Of a DNA stretch of 64,000 nucleotides, positions 45,616 to 54,631 are shown piece after piece. A program made the translations under genes and the position numbers. Within the stretch, counting starts at the first letter, position 1, and each line of letters starts with the position of its first letter. The DNA is taken from positions 174,240 to 238,239 of the forward strand of contig JAIYCY010000032.1 of assembly GCA_027487775.1 (NCBI GenBank), written 5' to 3'. The notes under the pieces were generated by a model. It searched no databases. It saw only the letters and a program-made list of their open reading frames with translations, and was not told the origin of the DNA. Source of the DNA: Planctomycetaceae bacterium (GTDB lineage Bacteria > Planctomycetota > Phycisphaerae > Tepidisphaerales > Tepidisphaeraceae).

Positions 45616-46710
45616 TTGAAACGCGGCAAACGCCCCAACCTCGCCAAGGACCTGACCGCCGACTATCTGTCCGGCCAGCTCGATCACGATCGCGCCGAAG
45701 GCATCGAGCGCTTCGGCCGACGCAGCAAATTCAATCAACAGTTCAAGACCCAACGCACCCACGATCGCCGTCAGGCCGATCGTACGGATGAACTCGAGAA
45801 GCTGCCCATCGGTCGCGTCATCGAGGTGCACGGGCTTTACTGCACGCTGCAGCCTCAGGTCGCCTCCACGGCCGATCCATCCACCAGCGATGCTCCCGCA
45901 GTTCGCGCCTCAGCAGCAACCGTTGCGCCATTGCTGGCCGTCGTTCCCAAGACGGTTCAGCGCACGAGCACAACGCGTGTCATCGTCGGCGACATCGTTC
46001 GCTATGCGCCAAGCGAGTCGCCCGAACCGGGTGCGCCGCAGGCCCGCGTCGAGTCTGTTCTGGATCGCAAGACCATCCTTTGCCGCGCCGACAGTTTCAA
46101 GGCACGCGAAGCGTGGCCCATCGTCGCCAACGCAGAGCAGATGCTTATCGTCGCCGCCATCGTGGAACCGCGCGTCAAATGGGGACTCATCGACCGCATG
46201 ATCCTCGCTGCCCGCACCGGGGGGCTCGCCCCAGTGCTCTGCCTCAACAAAATCGATTTGATCGTGCCCGATTCCCCCGATGCAATCGACCTCGAAGAAA
46301 AGCTCGCCCACTACGCTCGTCTCGGCATCGAATCCGTCCGCACCAGTGTCACCCAATCACTCGGACTCGATCAGCTTCGAGAAAAGCTTCGCGATCGATC
46401 GACTGTCCTCGCGGGACATTCCGGCGTCGGCAAAAGCTCCATCGCCAACGGCATCAGCCCCGAACTCGACCTGCGCACCGGCGACATCTCACACGTCCAC
46501 CACAAGGGCAAGCACACCACCACGAGCGCGCGCATCTTCCCACTCCCAACTCTGTCTGCCGAAATCATCGACACGCCCGGCGTGAAACTCTTTGGTCTCT
46601 GGCAGGTCGATCGGGATCGCATCGATGCATTCTTCCCCGATGTCCTCGACGGATCAGCCCCCGAGTGGCGGATCCAAAGCCACGCACGCATCCTCGAATC
46701 CATCGAGTAA
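45616..46710 (+). CDS. rsgA: ribosome small-subunit GTPase RsgA, lacking the C-terminal zinc knuckle
   Basis: RsgA is a circularly permuted GTPase that checks maturing 30S subunits. The start is TTG at 45616. The basic N-terminal extension (about 65 residues) is followed by an OB-like domain. The permuted G motifs are in the expected order: NKID at 211-214, then the P-loop GHSGVGKSS at 267-275, then DTPG. The OB-like domain has a Ser/Thr/Ala-rich insertion of about 25 residues. After the G domain the protein ends LDGSAPEWRIQSHARILESIE. The usual zinc knuckle (CxxCxH...C) is absent, and I see no frameshifted copy downstream. purC is convergent, nine bases away. Confidence 0.88.
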   Translation: MKRGKRPNLAKDLTADYLSGQLDHDRAEGIERFGRRSKFNQQFKTQRTHDRRQADRTDELEKLPIGRVIEVHGLYCTLQPQVASTADPSTSDAPAVRASAATVAPLLAVVPKTVQRTSTTRVIVGDIVRYAPSESPEPGAPQARVESVLDRKTILCRADSFKAREAWPIVANAEQMLIVAAIVEPRVKWGLIDRMILAARTGGLAPVLCLNKIDLIVPDSPDAIDLEEKLAHYARLGIESVRTSVTQSLGLDQLREKLRDRSTVLAGHSGVGKSSIANGISPELDLRTGDISHVHHKGKHTTTSARIFPLPTLSAEIIDTPGVKLFGLWQVDRDRIDAFFPDVLDGSAPEWRIQSHARILESIE

Positions 46711-46719
46711 GCAACCGCG

Positions 46720-47616
46720 TCACGACATCGCCTGACCCGTCAATCGCAGAAAAGCCTCTGCATAGCGGGACCGGGTTCCCTCGACCACATCATCCGGCAA
46801 CCTGGGCGCGGGCGGATTCTTGTCCCACGGCTGCGCTTCAAGCCAATTCCGCATGAACTGTTTGTCAAAGCTCGGCTGATCCCGACCCGCCTCATACCCC
46901 TCCGCCGGCCAGAATCGGCTGCTGTCGGGCGTCAGGATCTCGTCGATCAGAATCAGCTTCCCGTCGGGGGTCAATCCGAATTCAAACTTGGTATCCGCAA
47001 TCAGAATCCCCCGGCCTGCAGCAAACTGCGCTGCCCGCTCGTAAATCGAAAGCGTCAAATCGCGAAGTCGCTCTGCCAGCACCTGACCGTGACGATTTAC
47101 CACCGTTGCAAAGTCGATGTTCTCATCATGACCGGTCTGTGCCTTGGTCGCAGGCGTAAAGATCGGCGACGGAAGTTTTCCGCATTGCCTCAGCCCCGCC
47201 GGCAGCTTGATTCCGCAGATCGACCCATGCTCGCGATACTCCTTCCATCCCGAGCCTGTCAGATACCCGCGTGCCACACACTCCACGGGAATCACGCGCG
47301 TCTGCCGGACAAGCACACTCCGTCCCCGCAGCACTTCTGCATACGCTCGAAGCGGCTCGGGAAATCGATCTACATCGGTCTGTATCAGATGATTCTCGAC
47401 CTCGGCAAAGTGCCCGAACCAGAAGTTGCTCATCGCCGTCAAAAGTCGTCCCTTGCCGGGGATGCCATTGGGCATGATGCAGTCAAACGCGCTGATCCGA
47501 TCGCTGGCCACGATCAGCAAAGCATCCTGCGTCACCCCGCCCACGTCGTACACATCCCGCACCTTCCCCGATCGCTTCGGAAACGGAAGAGCCGTCGTCA
47601 ATATCGCCTGCTCCAT
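46720..47616 (-). CDS. purC: phosphoribosylaminoimidazole-succinocarboxamide synthase
   Basis: PurC joins aspartate to CAIR with ATP in purine synthesis. It has the N-terminal [31 protein letters not shown], the basic [17 protein letters not shown], and the C-terminal [29 protein letters not shown], all clear family blocks. ATG at 47616 is used; a GTG at 47622 is also possible. It has 298 residues, within the longer PurC group. It stands alone, without other purine genes. The next gene upstream (alr) is on the same strand, 138 bases away. Confidence 0.96.
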   Translation of the reverse strand: MEQAILTTALPFPKRSGKVRDVYDVGGVTQDALLIVASDRISAFDCIMPNGIPGKGRLLTAMSNFWFGHFAEVENHLIQTDVDRFPEPLRAYAEVLRGRSVLVRQTRVIPVECVARGYLTGSGWKEYREHGSICGIKLPAGLRQCGKLPSPIFTPATKAQTGHDENIDFATVVNRHGQVLAERLRDLTLSIYERAAQFAAGRGILIADTKFEFGLTPDGKLILIDEILTPDSSRFWPAEGYEAGRDQPSFDKQFMRNWLEAQPWDKNPPAPRLPDDVVEGTRSRYAEAFLRLTGQAMS

Positions 47617-47760
47617 CCGCACAATCTACCAATCCCCGCGAGCAATCGCACGACCACACGACTTGCCGCTGAAATGAACCGCGCCGTCCTCAGACTCGTC
47701 CCTAGAACATTCGTATTTCCGCGTGAGAGAGACGCATCGCTCATGGACTTTGCCCAAACT

Positions 47761-48675
47761 TCACTCATACACCTTCTCGCCCATTCGCGCGATCGTTAGA
47801 AGCGCCTGTTGCGCGGAGCATCCCCAACTCCGCGCCACTTCGCCGGGCGACAAGCCATCGCCGAGCAACACGACTTCATCGCCGCAGACATCCGACGCGT
47901 CGAGGCTGACATAGCTGCTTTGCATGCCCACTTCCATCACCTGCTGCCTTCGACCATTCACCACGCACGGGCCGACACGCATTCCATTTGAGTAACCGAG
48001 CAGGATCACGCCCACGCGCTGGCAACTGAATCCTCCATACCCGACCGTCCCGCGTGTGTCGTGCGCCTGGACCAGTCGCGCACTGACTCGCACGGCATCG
48101 TGATAGAGCGCAAGCCCCGGCCTCACCGCATCCAGCCAGGCGCCCGGCTCATCCAGCAAAGCAGAACCCGCCGCATGCATCCGCAAGCCCGAACCCCCGA
48201 GTGCTTGGCGAAAGAGTTCCGCCTGCTCGCGTTTGACCGCATGCGTAAAGGCCTCTGCAATCGGCGCGCGACTGCGCATCTCGTTGATCTTCTCGATCGG
48301 ACAGGCGAACCGCTGCATGCCCGTATCCACGCACAACACAGGATCGCAGATCGCATAACGCGCCGCGCCCGCGGCATCCCACACGCCCGGACGAATGTGG
48401 TTGGCCAGCAGTTGCTGAGGCTCATCTTCAGGCAACACGACGGCGGCGATCGTCGAACGCCCGGTCATGTCCCAGAGCCGCGACTCGATGGCTTCGCTCG
48501 GTCGAAACACATACCATCCCGACGACAGATCACTGATCGCGTCCGCGACCGCGACCGCGCCGAGTCCATAAGCATCCGCCTTCAAAACCGGGATCAGATC
48601 CACACCGGTTTTTGCGCGAATCTCCTCCGCGTGACGCCTCACCATCGCCAAGTTCACCTTCGTGCGTATCGACAT
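47761..48675 (-). CDS. alr: alanine racemase, short form (304 aa)
   Basis: Alr interconverts L- and D-alanine with pyridoxal phosphate for peptidoglycan. The N-terminal VNLAMVRRHAEEIRAKT and the PLP-lysine motif PVLKADAYGLGAVAVADAI are clear, and RPGLALYHDA and GTVGYGGFSC (with the second catalytic Tyr) follow. The MQSSYVSLDASD block matches the family's substrate-binding region near the end. At 304 residues it is shorter than the usual 350-380, with a reduced N-terminal barrel and C-terminal domain. It is still likely active, but a related D-amino-acid role cannot be excluded. Confidence 0.88.
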   Translation of the reverse strand: MSIRTKVNLAMVRRHAEEIRAKTGVDLIPVLKADAYGLGAVAVADAISDLSSGWYVFRPSEAIESRLWDMTGRSTIAAVVLPEDEPQQLLANHIRPGVWDAAGAARYAICDPVLCVDTGMQRFACPIEKINEMRSRAPIAEAFTHAVKREQAELFRQALGGSGLRMHAAGSALLDEPGAWLDAVRPGLALYHDAVRVSARLVQAHDTRGTVGYGGFSCQRVGVILLGYSNGMRVGPCVVNGRRQQVMEVGMQSSYVSLDASDVCGDEVVLLGDGLSPGEVARSWGCSAQQALLTIARMGEKVYE

Positions 48676-48745
48676 GAGTAAACAGCATATCGCCCGCCTT
48701 CACTTCGAGCCATGCGCGACGGGTCGGTCATCACGCAGGATCAGC

Positions 48746-48781
48746 AACCGACCTGGCGGCGCGAACCGACCTGGCGGCGCG
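48746..48781. repeat. 18-bp direct repeat, two copies
   Basis: AACCGACCTGGCGGCGCG occurs at 48746-48763 and 48764-48781, in the gap between the alr start and the end of the large secreted protein gene. Confidence 0.85.
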
Positions 48782-48797
48782 GTCTCGACCGCGTGGT

Positions 48798-51700
48798 TTA
48801 CATCAGCTCATCGAGCAGTCGGCCTCGATTCGAGCCGATGCGTGTCGAGTGGCCTTCGACGATCCCTCGAAAGTCGGTCGGGGACTGCGGAGCGATCTGT
48901 TGTCTCTGCGCAGACGGACTTAAAAGCAGCGTTGAAGTTACCGCAAAATCGAGTGTCCGCTGATCGCCCGCAACGGCAACCGAGAACCAGAATCCGTCGG
49001 CCGGGTTCACATTGCCAATGTCCGCCATCACGTGCATGACGCCTGTGCCGGGATAATCCATCGTGTAGTTGCCCGTAAAGTTTGTGATCACATTCAACTC
49101 GCCCGTGTCGAATCGAGAATTGAAGTTCGAATCGAGGTAGATCCGGACATTGGGGATGCCGAAGCCATTCGCATTACGAACCTTTCCGCTGGCGCGGTTC
49201 AGCAGCGGAACCGGGCTGACGGTGAAATTGAACGATCTGACGTCTCCGACGGTCGCGATGGAGTACCAATACCCGTCGGCCGGGACAGGATTCGCGCCAT
49301 CGATCATGACGTGAACCGTACCTGTGCCGGGGAAATCGATCGTGTATCTGCCAGAGGCGTCGGTGGTGGTGAACCGTTCTCCGGCGTCGAATCGTGAGTT
49401 GAAATTGGCATCGAGAAAGACGCGAATCGAGGTTGCGGGTGTACCAGAGACGTTGGTCACCGATCCGCTGACCCGGTTGTTGTTCGTCACGACGGCGGGG
49501 ACGGTAAAGTTGTAAACGCGTTCATCGCCGGCGCGGGCGATATTGTACCAGTAGCCGATCGCAGGAGTGGCCCCCGTGGAGTTGGCGCGTACGTTCATGA
49601 CGCCCGTGCCGGGGAACGAGAGCACGTAAGCACCTGTAGCGCTGCTGTTGACCGAAGGCTCACCGGCATCAAATTGCCCGTTCTGATTTGAATCGAGGTA
49701 AACCCGCACACCCGGGGCGGCGGATCCATTCGTATCGGTGATTCTGCCTGTGACTCGATTCTGAATGACCACGTCATTGATGACGAAGTCCGCCGTCCGT
49801 TCATCGCCGACCGTGGCCACCGAAAACCAGTGGCCATACGACGGTACGAGGTTCGCGGAATCGACCATGAGTCGCATCATGCCGGTTTCGGTGTAGCTCA
49901 GGGCGTAGTTTCCGCTCACATCGGTCAGTGTGGATCGTTCTCCCGGATCGAAGATCGCGTTGTAGTTGGCGTCGAGATAGACACGAGCCAAAGCGACCGG
50001 CGCACCGCTCGATCGCGTCACGCGTCCTTGCACGAGGCTGGTGGAGGCTGCGCGCGGGGCGTAGTTTGCGGTGTAGGTGGTGTTGGCTGCGGGGACGACA
50101 ATGGTCTGGCTGCGGCTTCCGCCGTGGCTCCATGAGACGAAGTCGTAGACTTGTCCGAAGATGTTTTGCGATTCCGGGGCTTCGATCGCGCGGATCATTC
50201 CGACGACACTGATGGTCGCCGAGCCCGCCGGGAGCGGTTGGGCATCGAGGTTGAGCGTCGCGCCCTCGGGCAACCCGCTGGTGTTGAGTGTAAAGGTCGA
50301 GACGCGCGGATAAATGTCGTGGAAGGTCGAGACGCTACGACCGCTGGAATCGGTGGCGGTCAGAATCACTCGGTACCAGACATTCGCGGAGGTTTCGCCG
50401 ATGTTGGGGATGGTGAACACGCCTGACGCCACACCATCGATCGGCCCGAGGAATGGATGCGTATGCGTATCGTGATGGAAGACCATCGTCCAGGAGAGTT
50501 GAGACGGCGGGAGCGTGCCGTCTTCAGCATCCGTCGCACCGCCAGAGAAGCTGATGACATCCCCGGCATTAAAGAAGTTGGAGTTGGCAGGCGCGTTGAT
50601 AACCGGCACCGGAGCGGCACCGGTGCTGACGCGAAGCGTTGCCCATTGGCTGGCGACCGAACCAAGACTGTTGGTGATGACGACGCGGATTGCGGAACTA
50701 TGGAGAGACTGCGTCACCGCGTTAAAGGTATAACTCGATCCGGTCGCACCGGGGATGGGCGCCCCGTTGCGCTCCCATTGATAGGTGAGCGGCCCGGTTC
50801 CACTGGCCTCGACGTTGAAGGTGGCATTCTCACCAACCGAGACGGTCTGATCCCCAGGATCGCGCGTGATCACGGGCGGACTGGTGACGTTCGGAACGAT
50901 GCGGCGCACGCCAGCAGATCCGCCTCGCTGCATGTAATAGATCGCGCCGTCTGGTCCGAGTTGCATGCCGGCGATTTCGAGCGCGCCGGACGCGAAGTTG
51001 GTCGCATTGCTGGGCAATGCAGGCGGATTGGCTGGATCGATGAGATTGATCCAGCCCGTACCGTAATCGCAGAAAAAGTATTTGTTTTGATAACTCGCCG
51101 GGAACGCACGAGGTCCCGAACTGGAGTAGTAGACGCCGCCCGTGATGGCAAACCCGGTCTGCAGTCCTCCCCCGTGGCCATAGTAATAAAGCGGGTTGGT
51201 AAAGTTCGGATACAGCGCCTGATCAAAGCCACCTTCCGTCGCGGGCCAACCATAGTTGCGGCCCGCTTGGACGAGATTCACCTCTTCGAAGTTGTTGTAG
51301 CCCACCTCATTCACAAAGATGCGGCCGTCGGGGCTGATATCGAATGAGTAGGGATTGCGAAAGCCGACCGCGTAGATCGCGCGGTTGGCCCCGCTGGTCG
51401 AACCGGCAACCCCCGCGAAGGACGTGGGGTTATCCGACGGGATCGAACCGTCGGTGTTGATGCGAAGAATTTTTCCGTGTCGGTTCGAAAGCAGTTGCGA
51501 GTTGCGGCCGTCGGTGTTGTCGCCGACCGCGATGTACAGTTTTCCATCCGGGCCGAACTTCATCGCGCCGGCATTGTGGTTGCCCGCCGCGATGAGCGGA
51601 TCCAATTGCATCACCAGTTGTTCGGATGCGGGGCTGATGGTGTTACCAACGACCGTGAATCTGGAGACACGATTCCGCGTTGCGCCGGAATAGGTCGCCG

Positions 51701-52064
51701 GGTCAACGCCGTTCGGGAGTTCGGTGTAGAAGAGGTAGATGTGGCTGTTGGATTCGAAATTCGGATCGATCGCGATCCCGAGCAATCCGCGTTCGCTAAA
51801 ACTGTTGACAGGAATCGTCAGAGCCGTCGAGGTCACGCCGTTGGTCTGCGTGATGTAGACCGATCCGGTTTGCGAGAGTGCAAAGAGCCTGCCGTCCGGC
51901 GCGAAAGTCAGCGCCGTGCCTGATTCGAGCGGCCCCCCAAAGGATTGATCCGAAAAGCCCGGTGGAACGGACGCCAATAAAAGGCGCGATTCCAATGGAT
52001 CAAGGGTCCAGCTCCGTTTACGGACAGCCTTAAATCGACGCGGGTGTTCTCGGCGAATGGTCAC
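48798..52064 (-). CDS. very large secreted protein: PQQ-type sugar dehydrogenase-like domain, Ig-like domain and four SdrD-B-like repeats
   Basis: The start is GTG at 52064, just after an in-frame stop. The N-terminus has the planctomycete secretion motif PLESRLLLA (LEPRxLL type) at about residues 22-32. A six-bladed propeller like soluble glucose/sorbosone dehydrogenases follows: GLLGIAIDPNFESN, AGNHNAGAMKFGPDGKLYIAVGDN, GLPDGAIYY-like GPDGAIYYMQRGG and AVGFRNPYSFDIS. Then comes an Ig-like domain (about 400-480) and a PKD-like region. The last 400 residues hold four repeats with VRVYLDSNQNGQFDAGEPS-type calcium-loop motifs as in SdrD-B. It is probably exported and attached to the cell surface. 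Oxidation of sugars or adhesion are both possible; catalytic residues were not verified. Confidence 0.85.
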   Translation of the reverse strand: MTIRREHPRRFKAVRKRSWTLDPLESRLLLASVPPGFSDQSFGGPLESGTALTFAPDGRLFALSQTGSVYITQTNGVTSTALTIPVNSFSERGLLGIAIDPNFESNSHIYLFYTELPNGVDPATYSGATRNRVSRFTVVGNTISPASEQLVMQLDPLIAAGNHNAGAMKFGPDGKLYIAVGDNTDGRNSQLLSNRHGKILRINTDGSIPSDNPTSFAGVAGSTSGANRAIYAVGFRNPYSFDISPDGRIFVNEVGYNNFEEVNLVQAGRNYGWPATEGGFDQALYPNFTNPLYYYGHGGGLQTGFAITGGVYYSSSGPRAFPASYQNKYFFCDYGTGWINLIDPANPPALPSNATNFASGALEIAGMQLGPDGAIYYMQRGGSAGVRRIVPNVTSPPVITRDPGDQTVSVGENATFNVEASGTGPLTYQWERNGAPIPGATGSSYTFNAVTQSLHSSAIRVVITNSLGSVASQWATLRVSTGAAPVPVINAPANSNFFNAGDVISFSGGATDAEDGTLPPSQLSWTMVFHHDTHTHPFLGPIDGVASGVFTIPNIGETSANVWYRVILTATDSSGRSVSTFHDIYPRVSTFTLNTSGLPEGATLNLDAQPLPAGSATISVVGMIRAIEAPESQNIFGQVYDFVSWSHGGSRSQTIVVPAANTTYTANYAPRAASTSLVQGRVTRSSGAPVALARVYLDANYNAIFDPGERSTLTDVSGNYALSYTETGMMRLMVDSANLVPSYGHWFSVATVGDERTADFVINDVVIQNRVTGRITDTNGSAAPGVRVYLDSNQNGQFDAGEPSVNSSATGAYVLSFPGTGVMNVRANSTGATPAIGYWYNIARAGDERVYNFTVPAVVTNNNRVSGSVTNVSGTPATSIRVFLDANFNSRFDAGERFTTTDASGRYTIDFPGTGTVHVMIDGANPVPADGYWYSIATVGDVRSFNFTVSPVPLLNRASGKVRNANGFGIPNVRIYLDSNFNSRFDTGELNVITNFTGNYTMDYPGTGVMHVMADIGNVNPADGFWFSVAVAGDQRTLDFAVTSTLLLSPSAQRQQIAPQSPTDFRGIVEGHSTRIGSNRGRLLDELM

Positions 52065-52242
52065 TCACGAATCCGAACCGAGCGATCCGTTCCATGTCAA
52101 CACGTAGACGACTCCGACCGCCGCCCGTCGTGACTGGGACATTGAAACTGGGAAGCGGCTGAGGATCAATCCGGCCCATAACACATTCAAACCGAAGCAA
52201 ACCCGGATTCACCGCCGATCGACACCGGCCACCTAGGGAGCC

Positions 52243-52944
52243 TCAGCGACTGTAATAAACGCTCGCGGAGAAGCGGTAGCCCGACGGTTGATGAACGACT
52301 CGCGACGGCGTGTAACACTCATATGCGCGATAGGTCGTGGGAGAGTAGTAAACCGGCGCGTGCACACGAGGCGAATAGACTGGCGCACGGTAGACCGTTT
52401 CGCGAAAGACCGGAGCCGAGTAAACCGGCGCATGATAGGCTTGGAAGCGATAGACAGGCGGGCTGTAAACAACCGGGCTGTATACGGGCGGGCAGTACGA
52501 CGGGCTCACCGATCGCCACGCTGGGGTTGAATAGACGTGATCGGCATGATGGATGTATCCTCGCGACGCATAGCCCCGCGAACCATGGTAGCGAACATCG
52601 ACACTGCCCCGCCGACCTTCATATCGAATGCCCGCCCAACCGCCTTGGTAACGATGCCCGCCCCAGGTTGCTCCGCTGCTGTAACCAAAGCCAAAGCTCC
52701 AGCCTCTGTCGTGCCGCGACCGCTCGTATCGCTCGCCGCGGTCATACCGATGACCTCGATCGTATCGATAGCCGTGATCGAACCGATACCCGCGATCGTC
52801 CGCTCGCACGCCCGCCCGAACGTCGTGAAAATCACCGCGCGACGCCATCGCACCCGCCACGGGCACGCCCAGCATCAGGCAACCTGCCATCAGCCGGGCC
52901 ATCCAGCCGATTCCACCTGCACGCTTGTACGATCGCTGGCTCAT
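52243..52944 (-). CDS. secreted Tyr/His/Arg-rich protein, 233 aa
   Basis: AAGGAG lies before the ATG at 52944. A short basic N-terminus and a hydrophobic segment ending VAGAMAS form a signal peptide. The mature chain has a DRG/YRYDRG-rich first part (about 45-85) and then Tyr/Pro repeats (PPVYSPVVYSPPVY, HAPVYSAPVF) to the end. Such Tyr-Pro repeats suggest an extended, surface-exposed or cross-linked chain. Only one or two Cys residues remain (SYCPPV, YECYT). No family is recognised. It has its own neighbours on the same strand but no obvious partner. Confidence 0.75.
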   Translation of the reverse strand: MSQRSYKRAGGIGWMARLMAGCLMLGVPVAGAMASRGDFHDVRAGVRADDRGYRFDHGYRYDRGHRYDRGERYERSRHDRGWSFGFGYSSGATWGGHRYQGGWAGIRYEGRRGSVDVRYHGSRGYASRGYIHHADHVYSTPAWRSVSPSYCPPVYSPVVYSPPVYRFQAYHAPVYSAPVFRETVYRAPVYSPRVHAPVYYSPTTYRAYECYTPSRVVHQPSGYRFSASVYYSR

Positions 52945-53122
52945 GTCGAAACTCCTTCGTGTATAGCGCACCGCTCATCCAGAGAAAGGACTCCACCCAC
53001 TAGACACCCGCCGCGCCAGGAGGTTTGTCAGATTTCTGACTCGTTTCCCAGGGCGACCTCCGTGCATCAACGCCCATTGGAATCACCACCCACATCGAAC
53101 CGTTTTCTTTCCCACCCCCCAT

Positions 53123-54361
53123 TTACCCAACTGCCCGCTTGACCCGTACAAACGCCCCGGCGGCGCGTTCCAAATCACCGCCCGTCAGGCCCGCCGACAT
53201 TTGTGTCCTGATCCTCGCCCGACCTTTCGGCACGACCGGAAACGCAAACGCCACCGCCAGCACGCCCTCCTCCCACAACGCTTCCGAAAACGCCTTCGCC
53301 CGGCGTTCGTCCCCAAACATCACCGGAACAATCGGATGCGATCCCGGAATCAACTCAAATCCACCCGCCTCGAGCAACCCGCGCCACATCGCCGTGTTCT
53401 CCCAAAGCCGTGCACGCAAATCTTCACCACGCTCGATCGCATCGAGCGCAGCCAAGCTTCCACCCACCACCGCCGGCGCAAGGCTGTTGCTAAAGAGATA
53501 AGGCCGCGAACGTTGACGCAGCAGCTCGACAATTTCCCCAGCCCCGGCTGTGTATCCTCCGCTCGCCCCGCCGACCGCCTTGCCCAGCGTCCCGGTCGTG
53601 ACCAATCGATCTTTGCATCGATCCATCAGCCCCGCATGCTCATGCGTACCTCGACCGCTCGCACCGAGAAATCCCGTCGCATGACAATCATCAAAATGCA
53701 CCATCGCATCAAACCGATCCGCCAACTCCACGATGCGGCCGAGTTGTGCGATCGTTCCATCCATGCTGAAAACGCCATCAGTCGAGATCAGAATCGACTT
53801 CGCCCCACCCTCGCGCGCCGCTTTCAACTGCTTCTCCAAATCGGGCATGTCGTTGTGCACGAATCTGAACCGGGCCGCCTTGCAAAGCCGGATGCCGTCG
53901 ATGATTGAAGCATGATTCAGTTGATCGCTCACCACCGCATCGGCTTCGTCCAGCAGCGTCTCGAACAGCCCGCCATTGGCATCGAAACAACTCCCGTAAA
54001 GGATCGCATCGTCGAATCCCAGAAAGCCGGCCAATCGATGCTCAAGCTGTCGATGGATGTCCTGCGTGCCGCAGATGAATCGCACGCTGGCAAGACCGTA
54101 TCCGTGCGAACGCATCGCCTGCGTGGCCGCCTCCACCAATCGGGCATCGTCGGCAAGCCCCAGATAGTTGTTCGCACACAGGTTCAGAATCGGACGATCC
54201 GTGTTCGCCTGACGCGATGAACCCGACACTTCCGCATCACCCCGCGCCCGCGTATGCCCGGCCTGCGGCGCAGTCAGCAACCGCTCGCTCTTCCAAAGCC
54301 CAGCCGATTTGACCTCATTCAGCTTCGCCCGAACACGTCCGATCAGACTGCTCTCCGACAT
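53123..54361 (-). CDS. kbl: 2-amino-3-ketobutyrate CoA ligase (glycine C-acetyltransferase)
   Basis: Kbl uses pyridoxal phosphate to split 2-amino-3-oxobutyrate and CoA to glycine and acetyl-CoA in threonine breakdown. It has [80 protein letters not shown] and the PLP-lysine segment [21 protein letters not shown] before the ATG fixes the start. It has 412 residues, slightly above 398, because of an N-terminal basic insertion. Its usual partner threonine dehydrogenase (Tdh) is not adjacent, so a related alpha-oxoamine synthase (e.g. BioF) is possible, but the motifs favour Kbl. Confidence 0.9.
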   Translation of the reverse strand: MSESSLIGRVRAKLNEVKSAGLWKSERLLTAPQAGHTRARGDAEVSGSSRQANTDRPILNLCANNYLGLADDARLVEAATQAMRSHGYGLASVRFICGTQDIHRQLEHRLAGFLGFDDAILYGSCFDANGGLFETLLDEADAVVSDQLNHASIIDGIRLCKAARFRFVHNDMPDLEKQLKAAREGGAKSILISTDGVFSMDGTIAQLGRIVELADRFDAMVHFDDCHATGFLGASGRGTHEHAGLMDRCKDRLVTTGTLGKAVGGASGGYTAGAGEIVELLRQRSRPYLFSNSLAPAVVGGSLAALDAIERGEDLRARLWENTAMWRGLLEAGGFELIPGSHPIVPVMFGDERRAKAFSEALWEEGVLAVAFAFPVVPKGRARIRTQMSAGLTGGDLERAAGAFVRVKRAVG

Positions 54362-54474
54362 GAATCACCTCGTGAGTTTGACACGAGATTGTAATCGCAG
54401 GTTCGACAACCGTCGCCAGCCGATGACTGGGAATCGCCAACAGCATGTCCAGCACCGCAACAGCTTCTGACCCT

Positions 54475-54618
54475 TTACCTCTCATCATCGAACACCGCCC
54501 GATGGGCGGGCGTTTCGAGGTCGTCCATGTGCCCCCTGCGGACAGTCCAGAAGAAGGCCGCGAGCGCAAGGCCCGCCATCACAAGCGCAAGTGGAATGAG
54601 AATGTAGATGACTTCCAT
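54475..54618 (-). CDS. ccoS: cbb3 oxidase maturation protein CcoS
   Basis: This 47-residue gene was read directly from the sequence. It encodes one N-terminal membrane helix (IYILIPLALVMAGLALAAFF) followed by WTVRRGHMDDLETPAHRAVF and an acidic end. The FFW-x-V-RRGQ(H)-MDDL-x-TPA pattern is the CcoS signature; CcoS is needed to insert haem and copper into the cbb3 oxidase. It starts 13 bases after the ccoI stop with a GAGG-type site, so it is the last gene of the operon. A hairpin (CCGCCC/GGGCGG) lies inside its coding region. Confidence 0.92.
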   Translation of the reverse strand: MEVIYILIPLALVMAGLALAAFFWTVRRGHMDDLETPAHRAVFDDER

Positions 54619-54631
54619 CAGAGGCCTCGTT

